This document shows positions 19,321 through 28,182 of a stretch of 64,000 bases of DNA, one piece after another. The stretch covers positions 3,534,001-3,598,000 of the forward strand of contig NZ_CP080531.1 in the NCBI RefSeq assembly GCF_024746835.1. The letters run 5' to 3'. Below the pieces are notes generated by a model, which saw only the letters and a program-made list of their open reading frames with translations, was not told the origin of the DNA and did no database searches. Every line of letters begins with the position of its first letter. The first letter of the stretch is position 1. The translations under genes were made by a program, and so were the position numbers. The stretch is from Mesorhizobium sp. AR02 (lineage in GTDB: Bacteria; Pseudomonadota; Alphaproteobacteria; Rhizobiales; Rhizobiaceae).

Positions 19321-20748
19321 ATGAAACGTATGCCGGAGCCATTCAGGATCAAGATGGTCGAGCCCATCCGCATGACCGAACGGCCGTACCGCGAGACCGC
19401 GCTTCGAGCAGCCGGTCTCAACCCGTTCCTGCTGCGAAGCGAGGATGTCTATATCGATCTCCTGACCGACAGCGGCACCGGCGCGATGAGCGATCGCCAA
19501 TGGGCTGGCCTTATGCTTGGCGATGAAGCCTATGCCGGCAGCCGCAACTACTACCGGCTGGCCGAGACGATCGAATGGCTGTTCGGTTATCCCTATGCGA
19601 TTCCGACCCATCAGGGGCGCGGTGCGGAACAGATACTGTTTCCGGAAATGGTCAAAAGGCGCGGCTCGGCCACGCCGGTCTTCCTGTCGAACTACCATTT
19701 CGACACGACGAAGGCGCATGTCGAGATCGCCGGCGCGAAAGCGATCAACGTCTTGACCAAATCCGCCCTCGACACGGCCAGGCATGATGACTGGAAGGGG
19801 AACTTCGACCTGGCGGAACTGCTTCATGCGATCGAAATCCACGGCCGCCAGAACGTCGCCGGCATCATCGCGACCATCACCTGCAACAGCGCCGGCGGCC
19901 AGCCAATGTCGATGGCCAACCTGCGCACCGTTTCCGGATATGCGCGGGAAATGGGCATCCCGATGATCATCGATGCCACGCGCTTTGCCGAAAATGCCTG
20001 GTTCATCAGGCAGCGGGAAACCGGCTATGCCGAGCGTTCGATCCGCGACATCGTGCGGGAGATGATGTGCTATGGCGACATGCTGACCCTGTCGGCGAAG
20101 AAGGACGGATTGGTGAACATCGGCGGCTTCTGCGCCTTCCGCCAGGACGAGGATCTGTTTCGCGCCGTGCAGACGCGGTGCGTCCCCATGGAGGGCTTCA
20201 TCACCTATGGCGGCTTGGCTGGGCGTGACATGGAGGCGGTCGCGATCGGGCTCGAAGAGGCGGTCGAAAGCGACTATCTCGCCTATCGCATCGGCCAGGT
20301 CGCCTATCTCGGCGACAGGCTGCGAAACGCCGGCGTGCCGATCCAGTATCCGACCGGTGGCCATGCTGTGTTCGTCGATGCCGCCGCCGTCCTGCCGCAT
20401 GTCCGGCCAGAGCAGTTTCCGGCACACGCGCTCGCCTGCGAACTCTATCTCGAGGCCGGCGTGCGCGCGGTGGAGATCGGCTCGCTGATGCTGGGGCGCG
20501 ACCCGCAAACCGGCGAGCAGGAAGCGTCGCCTCTCGAATTGCTGCGCCTCACCATCCCGCGCCGCGTCTACACCAACGATCATATGGATTATATCGCCGA
20601 CGCGCTGATCGCGGTTGCGGCGCGCGCGAAAAGCATCGGGGGGCTAGACTTCGAGTATGAACCTCCGGTCCTGCGGCATTTCACGGCGCGTTTCCGCTGG
20701 GCAGAACAGGCCCTGGCGGCACCGAACAAGGAACTGGTCGACGCATGA
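19321..20748 (+). CDS. tnaA: Tryptophanase (tryptophan indole-lyase)
   Basis: PLP enzyme converting tryptophan to indole, pyruvate and ammonia. The 475-residue protein resembles the tryptophanase/tyrosine phenol-lyase family throughout: [35 protein letters not shown], the PLP lysine in [13 protein letters not shown], and [37 protein letters not shown] near the C-terminus is the tryptophanase form; tyrosine phenol-lyases have an Arg (RSMERG) there. ATG at 19321 has AAGGAG 9 bases upstream; an ATG at 19303 lies before this site. The stop overlaps the start of the tRNA-deacylase gene. Beta-tyrosinase activity cannot be fully excluded. Confidence 0.85.
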   Translation: MKRMPEPFRIKMVEPIRMTERPYRETALRAAGLNPFLLRSEDVYIDLLTDSGTGAMSDRQWAGLMLGDEAYAGSRNYYRLAETIEWLFGYPYAIPTHQGRGAEQILFPEMVKRRGSATPVFLSNYHFDTTKAHVEIAGAKAINVLTKSALDTARHDDWKGNFDLAELLHAIEIHGRQNVAGIIATITCNSAGGQPMSMANLRTVSGYAREMGIPMIIDATRFAENAWFIRQRETGYAERSIRDIVREMMCYGDMLTLSAKKDGLVNIGGFCAFRQDEDLFRAVQTRCVPMEGFITYGGLAGRDMEAVAIGLEEAVESDYLAYRIGQVAYLGDRLRNAGVPIQYPTGGHAVFVDAAAVLPHVRPEQFPAHALACELYLEAGVRAVEIGSLMLGRDPQTGEQEASPLELLRLTIPRRVYTNDHMDYIADALIAVAARAKSIGGLDFEYEPPVLRHFTARFRWAEQALAAPNKELVDA

Positions 20749-21245
20749 GCCCGCTGGTCAAACGCTATCTCGAAGAGCGGGCGGCGGTGTTCTCCGTGGT
20801 GACGCACAGGCCGCTGATCTCGTTCGAGGATGCCAAGGAGATCCTGCCGCACGACCCTCGAAACATGGTCAAGAGCCTGGTGTTTCGCTGTGCGGACGAC
20901 AGCCTTGCGATCGTCGCCCTGCGGGCCGCGGAGCGCGCCGACTACAAGAAGATCGCGGGCGTGATCGGGGAGCGGCGCGCGGACCTGCGCATGGCCGAGG
21001 AGGACTGCGTCCGGGACAGGCTCGACATGGAGATCGGCGGCGTCGTTCCGCTGCCGATCAATGGGGCGCGCGTGTTCATCGACCGCAACGTCCTTGAACT
21101 GGAGGAGGTTGTCTGCGGCACGGGCCGCAACACGGCGACCCTGGTGATTTCCCTTTCCGAGCTGATGCGGATCGCCCAGGCCGTGGTGGCGGACCTGTCG
21201 AAGCCGGCGGCTGTCACAACCCAGCCCGGCCTTGCCGCGGGCTGA
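20745..21245 (+). CDS. YbaK/ProX-type aminoacyl-tRNA deacylase domain protein
   Basis: The 166-residue protein matches the YbaK/EbsC/ProX editing-domain family: [20 protein letters not shown], the Lys in [22 protein letters not shown] and [20 protein letters not shown]. Freestanding members hydrolyse mischarged tRNAs (for example Ala- or Cys-tRNAPro). The start overlaps the tryptophanase stop by four bases (ATGA), so it is translationally coupled to an enzyme of tryptophan breakdown, an unusual partner for an editing enzyme. Substrate cannot be read from sequence. Confidence 0.82.
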   Translation: MSPLVKRYLEERAAVFSVVTHRPLISFEDAKEILPHDPRNMVKSLVFRCADDSLAIVALRAAERADYKKIAGVIGERRADLRMAEEDCVRDRLDMEIGGVVPLPINGARVFIDRNVLELEEVVCGTGRNTATLVISLSELMRIAQAVVADLSKPAAVTTQPGLAAG

Positions 21246-21253
21246 GGGCGGCA

Positions 21254-21376
21254 ATGCGGCGGCCGGGCATCAAGCTCTCCAATGGGCAGGTGACGACCAG
21301 GATTGCCGCCATTGCCTTAATTGGGCTCGGCGTCTTCGGTGTGGTCCGCGCGGTGGTCAATTTACTCGGATATTGA
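21254..21376 (+). CDS. Possible small membrane protein, 40 aa
   Basis: The reading frame starts MRRPGIKLSNGQ and contains one hydrophobic segment, IAAIALIGLGVFGVVRAVV, with a basic N-terminus, so a single membrane span with the N-terminus inside is predicted. It lies 8 bases after the deacylase stop with only a weak GAGGG upstream. It could be a third gene of the tnaA operon. Size and weak ribosome binding site keep confidence low. Confidence 0.4.
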   Translation: MRRPGIKLSNGQVTTRIAAIALIGLGVFGVVRAVVNLLGY

Positions 21377-21630
21377 TCCGGCTGCAGACGGCAACATGTC
21401 AAGCCAGGCGCCAGGAGACGTCGAGCATCGCCGAGCTTTCCCGCGGCCATGACACTGGACCGATCAGGCGGGCCCAAACGCCACATTGACCTAGTCGAGC
21501 ATCGGCAGTCTCCTTAGGATCGCCCCTGGCGCGAGGCCGAGCACCGTCCAGCGCGCGACCATACAGAATCTGCCAGATCTCAATTGTACGAGGACTGGGA
21601 ACGGTGATCGGGAGCGGGCCTAGCGCGACT
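21377..21630. other. Intergenic, left boundary of accessory region
   Basis: No gene, RNA or strong hairpin is seen here. It marks the change from the densely packed intact operons to the left to the sparse, mixed-orientation, partly eroded region to the right. No direct copy of the tRNA-Arg 3' end (see 54505) was noticed. Confidence 0.4.
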
Positions 21631-21885
21631 TCAAACCGGGCGGTCGGGCCGCGGCTTACGAGACCGGGTGCGCAGCATCAGCACAACCTTCCCAATCAGG
21701 CCGATCGCGAGCAACGCCCCGAAGTACCAGAGAAAATTGCTCGCCAAATGCCACGCCGCATACTCCGCAGTATTCTCCCCGACGCGGCGCGTCACAGCAT
21801 CCACAGCCTCACTTTCATCCGCCCAGGCAAGGGTGGCCGCGTGAGTCAGGATGAAACAGGTGGTGGCGAGGAAGGCGGCTTTCAT
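21631..21885 (-). CDS. Small secreted/membrane protein, 84 aa
   Basis: It begins with a signal peptide (MKAAFLATTCFILTHAATLAWA) and ends with a membrane segment (WYFGALLAIGLIGKVVLML) and a basic tail (RTRSRKPRPDRP). This gives a short periplasmic loop anchored in the inner membrane. A clear AAGGAG site lies 8 bases before the ATG. No family recognised. First gene of the accessory region. Confidence 0.65.
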   Translation of the reverse strand: MKAAFLATTCFILTHAATLAWADESEAVDAVTRRVGENTAEYAAWHLASNFLWYFGALLAIGLIGKVVLMLRTRSRKPRPDRPV

Positions 21886-21986
21886 TGCATTTTCTCCTTC
21901 AGTCTTCGCGATACCCCGCCCGAGCTACTGGACGCTGATATTCCCCTTGCCGAGGCGCTTCTCGGCGGCGGCGGTCAGTCTATTTG

Positions 21987-22598
21987 CTAATTACCAGTAT
22001 GGGTCGCAACGCATTTTTTCAGTTCCTGAATAGCAGAATAAGCGTCTGAGTCGGCCCAAGGATTGAAGATTAAAGCACTTGATCCTAAATCTGCAAAAAA
22101 CGTCATCCCATTCGACGGAACAAAACCCCTAACGTAGCCCTCTGACTTTATCCGTTCCACAAAATCATCTCTTTGAGGCACTTCAACGTCGATCATTTGG
22201 TTTGATACTATACCCCCCGTGTATTCCTTTGGTTGGCCTTCTGGAGAATCAGTTTTCCCTATCCAGATTACTATCCTAGTAGGGCCTGTATCGATATTGG
22301 CACTACCATTACCGAGCGAAAATCCAGACCCGAGAAACGAGTTTGGATCGTGTGTGGGAGGGGCGAATATGCCCCCCGTAAACCAAATCGAAAATTGACC
22401 ATCCGGGGCCGCTGAAATGCTGATCTGACTCGTCAACGGATTATCTGGCTTTGGACCTGTTAGCGTGCACTGTGAGAAGCGACCGTCAAATGCCACCACC
22501 TCACCGGTCCATTTGCCCATGGAGAACTGATCGATTGTTTCGGGCGCCGCTGGCGATGAAGCCAGCGTCATTAGCAACAACAGCAGTTTTGAACGCAT
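21987..22598 (-). CDS. Secreted hypothetical protein, 203 aa
   Basis: The N-terminus (MRSKLLLLLMTLASSPAAPE) is a signal peptide, so export is expected. The rest is beta-rich in look (FSMGKWTGEVVAFDGRFSQC; GQFSIWFTGGIFAPPTHDPN) with two cysteines that could pair. No family recognised. The codon use is clearly AT-richer than in the flanking operons, a sign of different origin. No good ribosome binding site is visible before the ATG; the nearby TAAGGAGG at 22604-22611 is on the other strand. Confidence 0.6.
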   Translation of the reverse strand: MRSKLLLLLMTLASSPAAPETIDQFSMGKWTGEVVAFDGRFSQCTLTGPKPDNPLTSQISISAAPDGQFSIWFTGGIFAPPTHDPNSFLGSGFSLGNGSANIDTGPTRIVIWIGKTDSPEGQPKEYTGGIVSNQMIDVEVPQRDDFVERIKSEGYVRGFVPSNGMTFFADLGSSALIFNPWADSDAYSAIQELKKCVATHTGN

Positions 22599-22826
22599 AA
22601 CACTTTAAGGAGGCAGGTTTGTCTACTGTTGTCAACGGTCCTCGTCCGTTTGAAAATGCGGAAGGCGTTGATCCTCTTAATGCCATCTAAAGTCGTTGAT
22701 CACCGGTGAAAATGCACAGTTGGTGAAATAGCCAGAGCAAGTATGCGCGTTGCGCAACTCGTGAAAAACATCCAAAACCCGTTTGCGACGGTTGCATTGT
22801 CGAAGCCCGTAAACTAAGTCCCGTGC
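22599..22826. other. Intergenic, AT-rich
   Basis: No supported gene. The stretch is AT-rich and may hold the promoter of the secreted protein to its left. Confidence 0.35.
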
Positions 22827-23159
22827 TCACTCGTCGCGGGTCCGATTGCCAGCGCGAAGCAGTTTTCTTACAGAACTCGGAAGCGCTCGCAGGACAGATA
22901 CTACGCGGCGCATCGATGCTCCGTTAGAAACTACCTTTCCGACCGACATTGCCCATGTCCCGCTCCCGGGCGCTGGAGCCCCGCTCGAGTCATATGTCTG
23001 CGCATAGTGATACGTCACTCGGACTCGCTGGCTGCCGGCCCAGAATAACACGTCGGCGCCGATCACCTCGATCTTGTCAATTGGCTCCCTCAATTCATCG
23101 CAGGCGCATTCAATCGCATTATGCAGTATACGAGCGCGTTCATACTTCGGTGCCATCAT
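22827..23159 (-). CDS. Hypothetical protein, 110 aa
   Basis: It starts MMAPKYERARILHNAIE, with GAGGG 8 bases upstream. VIGADVLFWAGSQRVRVTYH and a basic C-terminus are visible; there is no signal peptide or membrane segment. Not recognised. Base composition is intermediate between the AT-rich gene to its left and the chromosomal average. Confidence 0.45.
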   Translation of the reverse strand: MMAPKYERARILHNAIECACDELREPIDKIEVIGADVLFWAGSQRVRVTYHYAQTYDSSGAPAPGSGTWAMSVGKVVSNGASMRRVVSVLRALPSSVRKLLRAGNRTRDE

Positions 23160-23474
23160 TTTTTCGACCCTCTACTGCCGACCGCGCAGCCATCGGGTTT
23201 GTCGGTCTATCATGAAGCCAGCTCTTTCGGGCTTGCGTTTGATAGGGCCATTTCAATACATCATGTCGTCGGTCATCGGTAGTCCTTCCGGTCAAGGTTC
23301 GATATCCAAGAGGTGGGTTGTGAAGACGACCCTGGTAGAAGCCAGCGCTCAAACCTTCGTTCTTCAACTTGGCCAAAATCGCAGCTTCGGGCTGACTGGG
23401 TCAGCGAGGTAGGACACAAGCTGCGGGTTCTTAGGCATGTGGATCAGATCGGCGAGATCGGCAAGGCGTGGCGA
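23160..23474. other. Intergenic, nothing recognised
   Basis: Neither strand shows a convincing gene, RNA or hairpin. Short open frames here lack ribosome binding sites and protein-like composition. Confidence 0.35.
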
Positions 23475-23954
23475 TTACTCGGTAATGATATGGAAGCCAC
23501 CTTTTTCGTTCGGCGTCAGGGTCCAATAAGTTGTCATATCGACATCCTGAACCTGCCCGCCCCCGACTTCCTCAATGATTTGCTGAAGCGGTTTGGCGGC
23601 GACATGGAGCGAACCGGAGCAGCGGATTTTGTCGCCGCTCACGCTCTCGACATTGACATTGTTTATTGAAGCAATCTCGAAAATTTCAACGGTCGTCAGG
23701 TCTCGGGCGTTAGGGCTGACCGTTTTGCCCTTCAATACCTGCCATGCTTGTTTCATCGCGTAATCGGCAACGTCTTCTGAAGTGAACTTACAGGCCGCGA
23801 GCGGGTTTGTGACGGCAACAACCTTTGTCGTAGCGAACAGAGCGGCACAGAGCGTGACCGCAACAGCGATCCCTGTGGTGACAGTGGGTTCGCGTATAAT
23901 GGAATTAGCCACTTTTCGCTCCCGTTGCTTTAGTGCCGATGACATAAAATTCAT
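23475..23954 (-). CDS. Membrane-anchored hypothetical protein, 159 aa
   Basis: A basic N-terminus is followed by one hydrophobic segment (TGIAVAVTLCAALFATTKVV), then a soluble domain of about 105 residues, presumably periplasmic, with two Cys (AACKFTS, KIRCSGS) that could form a disulfide. No family recognised. It is 79 bases downstream of, and codirectional with, the large NLR-like ATPase gene, so it may be a membrane partner of that protein. Starts at 23954 or 23945 are both possible. Confidence 0.5.
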   Translation of the reverse strand: MNFMSSALKQRERKVANSIIREPTVTTGIAVAVTLCAALFATTKVVAVTNPLAACKFTSEDVADYAMKQAWQVLKGKTVSPNARDLTTVEIFEIASINNVNVESVSGDKIRCSGSLHVAAKPLQQIIEEVGGGQVQDVDMTTYWTLTPNEKGGFHIITE

Positions 23955-24033
23955 TGGACTTGAAAGGAAGGTACCACCAAGCCCTCAGTGCACGAAATGC
24001 CCGATGTGCGATGGAAATCCGCTCCCGCAATCT

Positions 24034-27000
24034 TCAACGGTTGTCATCTGAGAGGCCATAGCGGGCGCGCAGCGCCGCCGCTTGGTCGGCGCGATCGACA
24101 GCATCAAGCGCATCCGCAGCCGGGCGAGCGGAGTCCCGCGTCCACGGGTGATTTTCTCCGAGCGTTTTTTCATGGGCCCCAAGAGCAGCCTCGCAAAGCA
24201 CAAGCGCTTCGGTCGACTCGCCGCTGGCCAGGAGCAGGCGCGCAAAATTATGACGCACGCGATTCATGTTGGGGTGCTCGGCACCAAGCGCCTTCTCCAA
24301 AATCGTCAGCGCGCGCACGTAAAGCGGCCGCGCGCCGGCGAGGTCGCCCTGGGCCTGAAGCAGGCGCGCGAGGTTGTTGAGGCTCGCCGCCATATCGGGA
24401 TGTTCGGGGCCGAGCGCCTTTTCCGTGATCGCCAACGCGCGTTCATGTAGCGGACGCGCACCGTCGAAATCCCCCCGGGCCCGAAGCAGTTGCGCCAGGT
24501 TGTCGAGGCTCGTCGCCGTATCGGGATGTTCGGGGCCGAGCGCCTTTTCCTTGATCGCCAGCGCACGCTCGTAAAGCGGTTGCGCGCCGGCGAGGTCGCC
24601 CTGGGCCTGAAGCAGGGACCCGAGGTTGTTGAGGCCCGTCGCTGTATCGGGATGCGCAGCGCCGAGCGCCTTCTCCCTGATCGCCAACGCGCGCTCATGG
24701 AGCGGCCGGGCGCCGGCGAGGTCACCCTGGGCCTGAAGCAGGAGAGCAAGGTTGTTGAGGCTAGCCGCCGTGTCGGGATGGTCAGGACCAAGCGCCTTCT
24801 CCATAATCATTAGCGCGCGTTCTTGGAGCGGACGCGCACCGTCGAGATCCCCCTGGGTCTGGAGCAGGGAGGCGAGGTTGTTGAGGTCCGTCGCCGTATC
24901 GGGATGGTCGGAGCCGAGCGCCTTTTCCTCGATCGCCAGCGCACGCTCGTAAAGCGGCCGCGCGCCGGCGAGGTCGCCCTGGTTCTGAAGCAGGGAAGCG
25001 AGGTTGTTGAGGCTCGTCGCCGTATCGGGATGTTCGGGCCCGAGCGCCTTCTCCCTGATCGCCAGCGCCTTCTCAAAGAGCGGCCGCGCGCCGGCGAGAT
25101 CGCCCTGGGCCTGAAGTAGACGCGCGAAGCTGCCGAGGCTCGTCGCCTTACCGGGATGTTCGGGGCCGAGCCCCTTCTCCCTGATCGCCAACGCGCGTTC
25201 ATAAAGCGGCCGCGCGCCGGCGAGGTCGCCCTGGGCCTGAAGCAGGACAGCCAGGTTGTTGAGGCTCGACGCCGTATCGGGATGTTCGGGGCCGAGCGCC
25301 TTCTCCCTGATCGCCAGCGCGCGCTCATGGAGCGGCCGCGCGCCGGCGAGGTCGCCCTGGGCCTTAAGCAGGACTGCAAGGTTGTTGAGGCTCGTCGCTG
25401 TGTGGGGATGCTTAGGGCCGAGCGCTTTCTCCTTGATCGCCAGCGCCTTCTCAAAGAGCGGCCGCGCGCCAGCGAGGTCGCCCTGTTCGTGAAGCGCGTC
25501 AGCGAGGTGGTCGAGGCTCGTCGCCGTATCGGGATGCTCGGGGCCGAGCGAAGACTCGACGTCCTCCAAGGTCTCGCGCCATAGTTGGGCCACGCTGGAA
25601 TATCGGCCTGCTTCGGATACGATGTCGGACGCAGTGTCTAGCCACGCCACATAGCCGTCAATGCCTTTAGCACGGCGGAGGAAGGCAGCCTCTGTCAGCG
25701 CCGCGACCGTTGCATCCGTGACGTCGCTGGGGACGTTCACCTTGATTCGCGCCGAGTAGTGCGCGAACAGTGCGTCAATCGATGTGCTTCGGCGCTCAGG
25801 ATCAAGTGTTTCGCGAATGGTCTGGGCGACCACATTGTGGATCGTGAAGAAGCCGTCGTCGCCTCGGGTTACAAATGAGAGGTCGGCGATACGAGCGAAA
25901 CTATCCAATGGCAGGCCGGTCCCAAAAGTTTCCACGACGTGTCTGAACGCCGCTCGGTCAAAGCGCCGCGCAACGGACAGTCGCTCGATGGTTGTCTGCA
26001 ATGGCGAACCATATTCGCGCAGCACCCGCGCCACGATCTCTCGTCGGCGTCCCTCAAAGGTTGGTGCGGAGACTGCGAAGCGATCGGGTGTCAGCGCTTC
26101 CTTCTTCGCCACCAGCGTCCGCCAGTGCTCGACCAGAAGATCGAGCATCAGCGGATAGACTGGCGCGTCCGGCCTCGGTTCCTCCCGCGCGCCGTCGATG
26201 ATGGCCCGCCGAATCTCCGCGGCCTCGATGGGGATCGCGCTCAGGAATTGCTCTGCGTCCCTGGTGGCCAACCCACCAAGCAGGTGCTGGGTGTCTTTCA
26301 GATCATCCCGCCAATCGGGATCATTCTCCCAAGGCAGGCGCTCGCGCGAGAAGAAGACCGCGAGAAGACCATTGGTGTCTCTGATCAGGGTACGGACGTG
26401 ACTATCGAACAGGTTCTCAGTCCAGCGCGCGCCGGCCCCGGCTTCATCGAACACGCGCTCGTATTCGTCGACGAAGAGAACAAAACGGTCTTGCGGATTG
26501 GCTGCGAGATGATGATTCAGGCCTTGCGCCAGAATCCACGGCAGCAGCGCCGACAACTCGTAAGGCTTTTTCAGTTCGCCGCCCCGATAGAGTTCCTTCA
26601 GTTCGTGACGATGGCGTTGCAGATAGGCCTGTTTGCTCTTCTCGATGACCCAGCCGCCGACGCGTGGCAACAGTCCCAAGCCAGGGACATGATGGATCAC
26701 CTCGGCGATCACCGCGCTGGCGACCGGGACGTCCGCCAGCCAATGCCTCAGTTCCAGCGCCACGTCCTCAAGCGACACGTCTCCGGCTGCTGTGACTCGT
26801 CTGAGCCAGGGCTTTGTGAGTTTTGGAAACGGCTGCTCGCCGCGCGTTTCCTCCCACATTAAGGCCAGGGCGAGATCGAAGGCAGCCAGGTTCACGCCCG
26901 CCTCGGCGAAGCCATTTCTGATCCACACCAGTAGAAGATCGGGATCGTCCTTCTGGCGACCATGAAGGTCGAGTTCAGCTCGCCGTAGAAAGGCGTAGCT

Positions 27001-27204
27001 CGGCTCGACCGCCGGATCGCTCCTGCGCCAAAGCTCCTGGCAGAGGGCAGTTTTGCCTTGGCCTCCGATGCCGTAAAATACCCGGACGATGGAGCGGTCG
27101 GCAGGAATGGTGAAGGCCGCTTTCTCAAAGACTTGCTGCGGCAGCTTGCGGTCGACGAAAATCCTGTTGGCGGCGGGGAACGCGTGGGGGCGAAGTGGCG
27201 GCAT
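24034..27204 (-). CDS. STAND/NLR-like P-loop ATPase with TPR repeats
   Basis: The protein is 1056 aa from the ATG at 27204, which has AGGTG upstream; a GTG at 27249 is an alternative. A P-loop lies near residues 45-52 (FYGIGGQGKTALCQ), a Walker B-like FVLFVDEYERVFDE near 245, then a helical and winged-helix-like region to about 500. After it come twelve 42-residue tetratricopeptide units, ten near-identical (consensus LGPEHPDTATSLNNLA... GARPLYERALAIREKA), of the kinesin light chain/nephrocystin type. This order (NTPase, arm, repeat sensor) is that of STAND ATPases, which oligomerise when the repeats bind a ligand. No N-terminal effector domain is present. Some STAND proteins are antiphage sensors, others regulators; which applies is unknown. 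Confidence 0.85.
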   Translation of the reverse strand: MPPLRPHAFPAANRIFVDRKLPQQVFEKAAFTIPADRSIVRVFYGIGGQGKTALCQELWRRSDPAVEPSYAFLRRAELDLHGRQKDDPDLLLVWIRNGFAEAGVNLAAFDLALALMWEETRGEQPFPKLTKPWLRRVTAAGDVSLEDVALELRHWLADVPVASAVIAEVIHHVPGLGLLPRVGGWVIEKSKQAYLQRHRHELKELYRGGELKKPYELSALLPWILAQGLNHHLAANPQDRFVLFVDEYERVFDEAGAGARWTENLFDSHVRTLIRDTNGLLAVFFSRERLPWENDPDWRDDLKDTQHLLGGLATRDAEQFLSAIPIEAAEIRRAIIDGAREEPRPDAPVYPLMLDLLVEHWRTLVAKKEALTPDRFAVSAPTFEGRRREIVARVLREYGSPLQTTIERLSVARRFDRAAFRHVVETFGTGLPLDSFARIADLSFVTRGDDGFFTIHNVVAQTIRETLDPERRSTSIDALFAHYSARIKVNVPSDVTDATVAALTEAAFLRRAKGIDGYVAWLDTASDIVSEAGRYSSVAQLWRETLEDVESSLGPEHPDTATSLDHLADALHEQGDLAGARPLFEKALAIKEKALGPKHPHTATSLNNLAVLLKAQGDLAGARPLHERALAIREKALGPEHPDTASSLNNLAVLLQAQGDLAGARPLYERALAIREKGLGPEHPGKATSLGSFARLLQAQGDLAGARPLFEKALAIREKALGPEHPDTATSLNNLASLLQNQGDLAGARPLYERALAIEEKALGSDHPDTATDLNNLASLLQTQGDLDGARPLQERALMIMEKALGPDHPDTAASLNNLALLLQAQGDLAGARPLHERALAIREKALGAAHPDTATGLNNLGSLLQAQGDLAGAQPLYERALAIKEKALGPEHPDTATSLDNLAQLLRARGDFDGARPLHERALAITEKALGPEHPDMAASLNNLARLLQAQGDLAGARPLYVRALTILEKALGAEHPNMNRVRHNFARLLLASGESTEALVLCEAALGAHEKTLGENHPWTRDSARPAADALDAVDRADQAAALRARYGLSDDNR
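24037..25548 (-). repeat. Twelve 126-bp tandem repeats encoding TPR units
   Basis: Each 126-base unit encodes 42 residues beginning LGxxHP. Unit 1 is 25423-25548 and unit 12 is 24037-24162. Units 1-10 are nearly identical also at DNA level, which indicates recent amplification or homogenisation; units 11 and 12 are divergent capping repeats. Confidence 0.9.
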
Positions 27205-27659
27205 CCCGGCACCTGAGCTGGTCAGCGAACAGAGAAGGAAATACCACACGAGCGATGCTGCCGCCAGTCAGGGGCAGCGCTCGAATCTGGTCAGCCGGTC
27301 GCCGTGACGAGGCCGGCCATGCTGACTCGCTTCACCGGCAGCGCGGAGACCAAAGCTCGCCCGGTAGAGACGGTTCCGTTCCGTCGCATCGGTACAAGTT
27401 GCTGCTGCACCATGGTGGTAAGGGCGATGTCGTCCGCGTGCTGCCAGACACTACCGCAATTATCATCGATTACAATTGGAAACCGCCTCCTAAGAAAGAA
27501 CGTCCTCCGCTGCCACGCTTCGCAGAGGTTGCGAAAAACACAAAGTTTGGTGGGTGGGCGGAGAGGATCGGCACTGCCTACGACAATGACGCCGACGACG
27601 ATGATGACGATTTAGAGGACGCAGTATGGGCGTCTCCAAGATCCGTCGGCCGAGTGCGC
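27205..27659. other. Region without a convincing gene
   Basis: A plus-strand open frame (27195-27866) includes a protein-like central part with an acidic run (DADDDDDDLED near 27590), but its ends are low quality and it overlaps the better supported small gene at 27660. It may be a gene relic. The upstream region of the STAND ATPase gene lies here. Confidence 0.35.
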
Positions 27660-27815
27660 CTAGATCTCGCCGAATTCCTCTTCGTTGCTTGCCGTTGGGC
27701 GTCTCTCATAATCGACGGGCGGCAAGAGCATAACTTCCGCTTCGGCGCGGCCATATTCTCGACCAATCTGGAATGCCACGTAGAGCGCGCCGATGCGGAT
27801 GAGGAATCTAAGCAT
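27660..27815 (-). CDS. Small membrane protein, 51 aa
   Basis: It starts MLRFLIRIGALYVAFQIG, a membrane-inserting N-terminus, followed by a charged tail (REYGRAEAEV; NEEEFGEI). The ATG at 27815 has GGAG at good distance, better than the upstream start at 27881. Codirectional with and upstream of the STAND ATPase gene. No family recognised. Confidence 0.5.
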   Translation of the reverse strand: MLRFLIRIGALYVAFQIGREYGRAEAEVMLLPPVDYERRPTASNEEEFGEI

Positions 27816-27928
27816 AATGGTTCTCCTGCACGGAGAAACCCACGCGGACGGCAGATTGTTCCATAGGCTGGAACCATGCACATCAAATGCTCGTTCATCT
27901 GACTGGTATGCAGGAGGAGAACGAAGAA

Positions 27929-28107
27929 GTGGCTGTCAAAAAACGAGCGACACCAGCCGCGTGGTGAAGGGCCAGGAGTTGGAAGTGCAACACCTGACCG
28001 AAACTACCGACTTGTCACCCAATCAGGCGCGCGCGCTGCTCCGTAAGCACGGCAACGATTGGGCGAAGATCAAGGACGAAGCCGAGAACTACAAGGCCGA
28101 AAGCTAA
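27929..28107 (+). pseudogene. DUF3606-like small protein, frameshifted in an A-tract
   Basis: From the GTG at 27929 (AGGAGGA 10 bases upstream) translation reads VAVKK and then stops; one frame over, from the run of six A's at 27938-27943, it continues TSDTSRVVKGQELEVQHL, then LSPNQARALLRKHGNDWAKI to a stop at 28105. Restoring one A joins the two into a protein of about 59 residues like the DUF3606 family of small rhizobial proteins. The break is either a homopolymer sequencing error or a true one-base deletion. Confidence 0.6.
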
Positions 28108-28182
28108 CGCACCCAGACGGGGTATGTAGAGGTACGGCAAATCATGTGCGGCCAGCGGCCAAGGCTCCGCCCCAAGAAAAAG

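Noticed and set aside
24037..25548. Possible CRISPR or minisatellite from the 126-bp repeats
   Set aside because: Units are contiguous with no spacers and keep a perfect 42-codon frame; they encode TPRs.
24082..25584. Several plus-strand repetitive frames opposite the TPR gene
   Set aside because: They are reverse readings of the 126-bp TPR repeats (for example MFGAERLLPDRQRA) without start signals.
27195..27866. 223-codon plus-strand frame with an acidic run
   Set aside because: The start region is antisense to the STAND ATPase start, there is no ribosome binding site, and the 3' part overlaps a better supported small gene. Its central part may be a relic, so it is noted only.
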